Positions 4,236 through 8,222 of a DNA stretch of 8,222 nt are shown piece by piece (position 1 is the first letter of the stretch; the number at the start of each line of letters is the position of its first letter). The stretch spans positions 1 through 8,222 of the forward strand of contig VBNY01000239.1 in assembly GCA_005877705.1 (NCBI GenBank), in the 5' to 3' direction. Under the pieces are notes generated by a model. It did no database searches, was not told the origin of the DNA, and saw only the letters and a list, made by a program, of their open reading frames with translations. Source of the stretch: Gammaproteobacteria bacterium (lineage in GTDB: Bacteria > Pseudomonadota > Gammaproteobacteria > Steroidobacterales > Steroidobacteraceae). Both the position numbers and the translations under genes were made by a program.

Positions 4236-6920
4236 CTACCACAGACGGTGGATAAAGGAGATTCCGAACACGGCCAGGGAGTAGCTGAACGGCCGCTCGT
4301 TCGTCGGCAGCTGCTCGGTTCCGCTGCCGAACTGCATGCCGTCGTAGGCGAAATCGCTCGACCGCAGCCGCTCGTAGGCGGCCAGCAGGTTGACCTGCGA
4401 CGACCTGCCGACTGCATACTGAGCGCGCAAGCGCACCTGCAGCGTCCGCGTCGCCACCGTGGGCAGGTCGGTTGCCGGTATGAAAAACACGGCGGGCACG
4501 CCAGGGGCCAGCACCGGAGCCCCCGCGAGCGCGAACGGGTTGTTGGCATAACTGCCTCCGCTCACGCCGATATCGGTGCGCGCCCACGTGTAGACCAGGT
4601 CCCCGGCCAGGTCCAGCCTGCCGCCCTTGAGACCTTTGCGCGCCAGCGTCAAACCCAGCGTGTCCGCGCGCTCGCGCATGTCTGTCGACCATATCAGGCA
4701 AGGGTCCATCTTGCCGTTGAGGTTCTTGGCCAGCACCGTGGCGTAACAACCGCCGGAGACCAGCGTATTGCCGGCTCGGCCCACGAACGCCGCGTTGGTG
4801 TTGGTTCCGAAGCCGTCGCCCGCGCTGCGCGAACGTTGGTCCTCGTGGGTATAGAAGACCGGCAATTCAAAGTCGTCATTCAGCCGGTAGTCGCCCTCCA
4901 AAGAGAGGGCCCAGCCCCTCGCCTGCAGCAGTCCGTACGTCGAATGCTCGTATTCGTCCCGGTTGTATTCGAACCCCCCCTGCAGCGCGAGCCGTTCGCT
5001 CGCCTGCCAATCGAGCGACGAGCGCAGCTTGTTGCGCCTGCGATCGGCCACGTTGAAGCGTCTGAGGCCCGGAAGCTCGCTGTCGTTGTCGCGACTGCCG
5101 TACAGGGATTGCGGCACGATATTGTTGTTCGGTGAGAACAGCGCCGCGGCGCCCGTCAGCGGGCTTGCAGGAAACCCCGCCAGCGGACCGAAGCCTGTGA
5201 GGCCCGTCTGCGTGAGGTAGCCATAGACGCTGGTCGTTGCCCCGGCGGTCGGCGCACCGGGAACGACGTTGGCCATGGGCACCAGAGCAAGCCACGCATT
5301 GGAGTTGTAAGCGACGGTGCGATTCGCAAACGCATAGGCGATGCGCGTCTCGAGCGTGTCCAGGAAGCGGGCGCGCCACTCGGCCCGGAAAGTACTCTCG
5401 TTGCTGGTGTCGGCGTTCTCGCAGTCGATCCAGGTGTTGTGACAGTGGCGCTTGATACCCTGCCATTGGTATCCGAGCGCGAAGCTCTGCGCGCGCGTCG
5501 GTGCGTAGTCAGCGTTCAGATCCAGCTGGTTCAAGCGCCGGCTGTGCGGGCGGTTATTGAAAATGTTGACGTTGCTGCTGAGCGTGCCGGCGGGCAGGCC
5601 GAGGGCGCCGTTGAACGAGGAAGCCGCCGCGCCCTTTGCCAGGTTCACGTCGTAGAAAACAAAGCGCGCGACGTTGGTTCGGTTGTCGTGATCGTCGTAC
5701 TTGTACGCGGCGAGCAACCTGACAGCCCGAGTCGGCCGTGCGCTCAGCTTGACATCCAGGTTGCGACTCACGACCAGCGCGTCCGCCGATGTCTCGGGCA
5801 GACCCAGCGGCAGCGAGGTGTCGCTCAGGAAGGGGTCGTTCTGCGTGCTGCGCCCATACGATCCGGACACGCTGAGCCGCGTGTTCGGCGAGACACTGTA
5901 GCCGCCGGCGAGATTGACCTGGTGGAATTGGTTGCTCGGCGCGCTCGACATGGTCGCCGTCCGGGTGCGATCCGCGGGATCGTCCCAGGTGATGGCTTTG
6001 ACTCTGTTGAGGAACATCGAGCCGTAGTAGCCGACGTCGAGGAAGCCCTTGTCGGCGGCATAGTGGAAGCCCGCCTCGTACTGATCGGTCTCGGTGTCGA
6101 TCGGCTCCGGAAGGATGACGGAGTTCTCTTGAATCGCGGACGAGATGGCCCCAAGGGGCTGCGTCCCGTAGCGCCTCTCCTGCCGCATGTTTGCCGTGAA
6201 CTGCCAGTGCCGCGACAGGTCCACGCCGAAGCCGCCGCCCCAACGCAGGCGTTGCGTGTACAGGTTGTAGCGCTGGAAGTCGGGAACGTCCGCACCGAGG
6301 ATTGCAATGACCTGCGCGCGCTGTGCCGCGGTCGGAGGCACCACTGCGCCGGCCGGCGTAACGGCGCTTGCCAATCCGGTAACCGGCGACAGCGCCCGAT
6401 CATTGAGGTTCGTCGCGTTCGCCTGAGGCACCGAGGGCTTGAGCCAGTTCAGGGGCAAGTGCAATGTGTTGCTACCGGTTCCGAGGTACGGAGTCTGGTA
6501 GCTATCGGAAATGTTGTGGCGCAGCTGGTCGAAACCCAGGTCGATGCGAAATTTGCCCTGCTCGCGGTAATCGAGGCTCAACTCGCGAGCAGCTACTCCC
6601 AGATCTGCCCCGCGAACGTCCCAGCGCCTGACCGAGTCTGAGTCATAGCTGCCCCCGCCCGACAGGTCGAAATTCAGGATCGGAAAGAGGCCTTCGTGCT
6701 CCAGGCCGTTGTACTCCCCGAACTTGTAGGATCCTTTGGTGACGTCGCCCGCGCCGACTTCGAGCTCGCCGCTCGGCTGAGTGAGCTGCGCAACCGCCTC
6801 GGCGCCGCTCGCCGGCTCGGCCGCCGGCGCGGGACGCGCCGGCGCCAGGCTGAGCAGCGCGCCCTGCACTGCGGCTGCTATCGCGGTACGCACACGGACA
6901 CTGTTGTTGATGCTCTTCAT
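4236..6920 (-). CDS. MtrB/PioB-family decaheme-associated outer-membrane beta-barrel
   Basis: An 894-residue protein with a signal peptide (basic MKSINNSVRVRT, hydrophobic stretch, cut near PAPAAEP at about 34). The body is made of alternating amphipathic strands with aromatic girdles and Asn/Asp-rich loops, and it ends in aromatic FGISFIHRLW, the usual outer-membrane insertion signal. N-terminal GELEVGAGDVTKGSYKFGEY followed by GLFPILNFDL is typical of MtrB/PioB proteins, which form the barrel sheath around a periplasmic decaheme cytochrome. It is longer than Shewanella MtrB (about 700), with long loops. No N-terminal CXXC like that of MtrB is seen; instead there are two widely spaced Cys pairs, C493/C500 and C725/C741. 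A GGAAAG site (6928-6933) lies seven bases before the ATG. The decaheme gene ends 25 bases upstream, so co-translation and complex formation are expected. The symbol is left open because mtrB, pioB and mtoB cannot be told apart by eye. Confidence 0.9.
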   Translation of the reverse strand: MKSINNSVRVRTAIAAAVQGALLSLAPARPAPAAEPASGAEAVAQLTQPSGELEVGAGDVTKGSYKFGEYNGLEHEGLFPILNFDLSGGGSYDSDSVRRWDVRGADLGVAARELSLDYREQGKFRIDLGFDQLRHNISDSYQTPYLGTGSNTLHLPLNWLKPSVPQANATNLNDRALSPVTGLASAVTPAGAVVPPTAAQRAQVIAILGADVPDFQRYNLYTQRLRWGGGFGVDLSRHWQFTANMRQERRYGTQPLGAISSAIQENSVILPEPIDTETDQYEAGFHYAADKGFLDVGYYGSMFLNRVKAITWDDPADRTRTATMSSAPSNQFHQVNLAGGYSVSPNTRLSVSGSYGRSTQNDPFLSDTSLPLGLPETSADALVVSRNLDVKLSARPTRAVRLLAAYKYDDHDNRTNVARFVFYDVNLAKGAAASSFNGALGLPAGTLSSNVNIFNNRPHSRRLNQLDLNADYAPTRAQSFALGYQWQGIKRHCHNTWIDCENADTSNESTFRAEWRARFLDTLETRIAYAFANRTVAYNSNAWLALVPMANVVPGAPTAGATTSVYGYLTQTGLTGFGPLAGFPASPLTGAAALFSPNNNIVPQSLYGSRDNDSELPGLRRFNVADRRRNKLRSSLDWQASERLALQGGFEYNRDEYEHSTYGLLQARGWALSLEGDYRLNDDFELPVFYTHEDQRSRSAGDGFGTNTNAAFVGRAGNTLVSGGCYATVLAKNLNGKMDPCLIWSTDMRERADTLGLTLARKGLKGGRLDLAGDLVYTWARTDIGVSGGSYANNPFALAGAPVLAPGVPAVFFIPATDLPTVATRTLQVRLRAQYAVGRSSQVNLLAAYERLRSSDFAYDGMQFGSGTEQLPTNERPFSYSLAVFGISFIHRLW

Positions 6921-6945
6921 TGGTGAACTTTCCGGGACGTTGGGG

Positions 6946-7884
6946 CTATCTGCTGAAGCGCGCGCCGGCTGGGTGGTTTGAGCCGTGGATCATGGCGTGG
7001 CAGCTGAGGCAGTTGCGCGCGTTGGTCTGCGAGCGTGGATTCTGGTTTGCGAGCGGCAGCGTCCCATTGACTGTCGTGGCGTTGCCGCCAGGCAGATTGG
7101 CGCCGCTGTTGATCGGGCCGGAATGGTCAGCCGTGTGACATTCCTGGCACAGCCACGGGGTGCGCGCCTTCAACAGCGCCGTGTTGTTGGAGCCATGCGG
7201 CGTGTGGCAGGTGGTGCAGTCCTCATCCACCGGTTGATGGCTCCATAGAAATGGGCCGCGCCGCTCCGCGTGACAGGTGTAGCACGTCTCGTTGACGGAA
7301 TTCTTCACCATCAGCACCGGTCCCGCCGAGCCGTGCGGATTGTGGCAGTCGGAGCACGCCATCTCGCCCGCCGCCAACGGGTGAGTGGAAATCCGGTGGG
7401 TCTGCGCGCGCTGCGTCTTGTGACAAGCGAAGCACGTCTCCTGTTGGGTGATGCTGTTCATGACCCGGTCATGTGCGGCATGAATCAAGTGGCAAGCCGT
7501 GCACGGCACGTCGCGCCGCTCGTGCTCGCTACCCGCCCAGTGCGCGCGCTGGCCGCCGGCATGGCACTTGAGGCAGGTTTCCGCCTGCGCATGCGCGGTT
7601 GTTCTCGGCCCATAATCAACATCCACCGGCGGGCGCGTGGAGCTTCCCTTGGGATTCTTGACGTGCGCCTCGCTCGGCCCGTGGCAGGACTGGCACCCCG
7701 GCGTGCGCTCGTCGGCCTTGACGCCGTGCGGCGTCTTGTAGATGGACAGGACCGGTTTCGCTTCGGTCTCGTCGTGGCAGCGCGTGCAAACTGCATCCCC
7801 CTTCAGGCCTCGATCGATCTGTGCGGGAGCCTCTTGGCCGCAGGCGTTTGCCGAGACCCACGCGAGCAGGACGAACGCCGGCAA
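6946..7884 (-). CDS. MtrA/PioA/DmsE-family periplasmic decaheme c-type cytochrome
   Basis: A product of about 312 residues with exactly ten CXXCH heme sites, at residues about 33, 64, 104, 128, 151, 177, 201, 223, 246 and 292, and many extra His for bis-His ligation. The ending CLSCHAMIHGSNHPAG is typical of the DmsE/MtrA family (about 300-330 residues). These proteins form a heme wire inserted into an MtrB-type barrel and carry electrons between the periplasm and the cell exterior. The next gene downstream encodes that barrel. The start is uncertain. The first possible codon after the preceding stop is a TTG at 7884 with no good ribosome site, and it yields only a short signal sequence MPAFVLLAWVSANA without the usual basic n-region. 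The frame continues upstream for nine codons to the TGA that ends the small cytochrome, and the first of these codons is Arg. The real start may be non-standard in that stretch, or the sequence may hold an error. Confidence 0.93.
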   Translation of the reverse strand: MPAFVLLAWVSANACGQEAPAQIDRGLKGDAVCTRCHDETEAKPVLSIYKTPHGVKADERTPGCQSCHGPSEAHVKNPKGSSTRPPVDVDYGPRTTAHAQAETCLKCHAGGQRAHWAGSEHERRDVPCTACHLIHAAHDRVMNSITQQETCFACHKTQRAQTHRISTHPLAAGEMACSDCHNPHGSAGPVLMVKNSVNETCYTCHAERRGPFLWSHQPVDEDCTTCHTPHGSNNTALLKARTPWLCQECHTADHSGPINSGANLPGGNATTVNGTLPLANQNPRSQTNARNCLSCHAMIHGSNHPAGARFSR

Positions 7885-7911
7885 ACCGGTGGTGTGGTGT
7901 AAGACAACTCG

Positions 7912-8222
7912 TCAGTACTTCGTGCCACCCTCCAACGAGAGGATCCAGTCGACCAGATTCTTCGTCTCGTTGGGGTCCTTGGTCTTCACCTTCTTGTGGT
8001 CTTCCTCATGACCGTCGTCGAACTTCACTTTTTCGCCGCTGGTAACGTGATAGATGAGCTTCTGCGGCGCCTCGGGATTGCCCTTGTACTTTGCCGCCGT
8101 ATCGCGCAGCGCCGGTCCGTCCTTCTTTTTGTCGACCGCGTGACACTTGAAGCATCCGCTGCGCTGGGCCAGCGATTGTGCCGCGCTCGCATCGGCCGAG
8201 CGGCAGTCCCGGGTGCCGAGGC
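7912..8222 (-). CDS. Small class I-like c-type cytochrome, 5' end outside window
   Basis: The minus frame is open from the right edge to TGA at 7912-7914, giving the last 102 residues. One heme site, CFKCH, lies at visible residues 23-27 (context AQRSGCFKCHAVDKKKDGPA). The rest is a lysine- and acid-rich single domain ending KNLVDWILSLEG, the usual C-terminal helix of class I c-type cytochromes. No Met follows the heme site, so the distal ligand is not the usual Met; H58, H71 and H75 are candidates. Residues before about 12 probably belong to the end of the signal peptide, though LGTRDCRSADA is not a neat cleavage region. Such a protein would shuttle electrons in the periplasm. It comes directly before the decaheme gene in the same direction, with 27 bases between its stop and the first possible TTG. 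It could feed or drain the decaheme conduit. More heme sites upstream of the window cannot be excluded. Confidence 0.85.
   Translation of the reverse strand, partial: LGTRDCRSADASAAQSLAQRSGCFKCHAVDKKKDGPALRDTAAKYKGNPEAPQKLIYHVTSGEKVKFDDGHEEDHKKVKTKDPNETKNLVDWILSLEGGTKY

Noticed and set aside
4230..5135. 301-codon plus-strand open frame
   Set aside because: It is antisense to the barrel gene, with no ribosome site or recognisable domain; a shadow.
5439..6641. 400-codon plus-strand open frame
   Set aside because: It lies antisense within the MtrB-like gene. It is rich in Arg/Val/Ala without domain signals, as expected from high-GC shadow frames.
7270..7902. 210-codon plus-strand open frame
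   Set aside because: It is exactly opposite the decaheme gene; the repeated CXXCH pattern on the other strand is decisive.
1..8222. CRISPR array, insertion sequence or phage genes
   Set aside because: No regularly spaced repeats, terminal inverted repeats or transposase/phage motifs were seen on either strand.

Overview
The window looks like the chromosome of a high-GC proteobacterium, most likely beta- or gammaproteobacterial. The basis is codon use, Shine-Dalgarno sites with some TTG starts, an EmrA/MarR efflux locus, a bacterial tRNA-Pro(UGG) with encoded CCA, and cytochrome genes of the MtrA/MtrB (PioA/PioB, MtoA/MtoB) type. The species cannot be named from sequence reading alone.

Left part (1-1300, minus strand): a MarR-family repressor gene is followed by the first 209 codons of an EmrA/HlyD-type membrane fusion protein that runs off the left edge. 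Each gene is preceded by the same GCCTAGGC palindrome. At marR it lies inside the spacer of a good sigma-70 promoter, which suggests an autoregulated, drug- or stress-responsive efflux locus.

Middle (1300-3460): a short remodelled stretch holds a 5'-truncated acyl-CoA thioesterase II (tesB) remnant and possibly the tail of a second broken gene on the opposite strand. Next comes a plus-strand gene for a secreted Asp-box (BNR) beta-propeller protein with its own promoter and a rho-independent terminator. A minus-strand tRNA-Pro(UGG) with a promoter and a terminator follows.

Right part (3621-8222, all minus strand): a tightly spaced operon, read from right to left, encodes a small c-type cytochrome (5' end outside the window), a ten-heme MtrA/DmsE-type cytochrome, a large MtrB/PioB-type outer-membrane beta-barrel and a four-helix cytochrome b561. 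Together these have the parts of a trans-envelope electron conduit. The b561 could exchange electrons with quinone in the inner membrane, the small cytochrome could carry them in the periplasm, and the decaheme protein threaded through the barrel could pass them across the outer membrane. The direction of flow and the outside partner (metal, mineral or other) are not shown by the sequence. No CymA-type quinol dehydrogenase or MtrC/OmcA-type surface cytochrome lies in the window.
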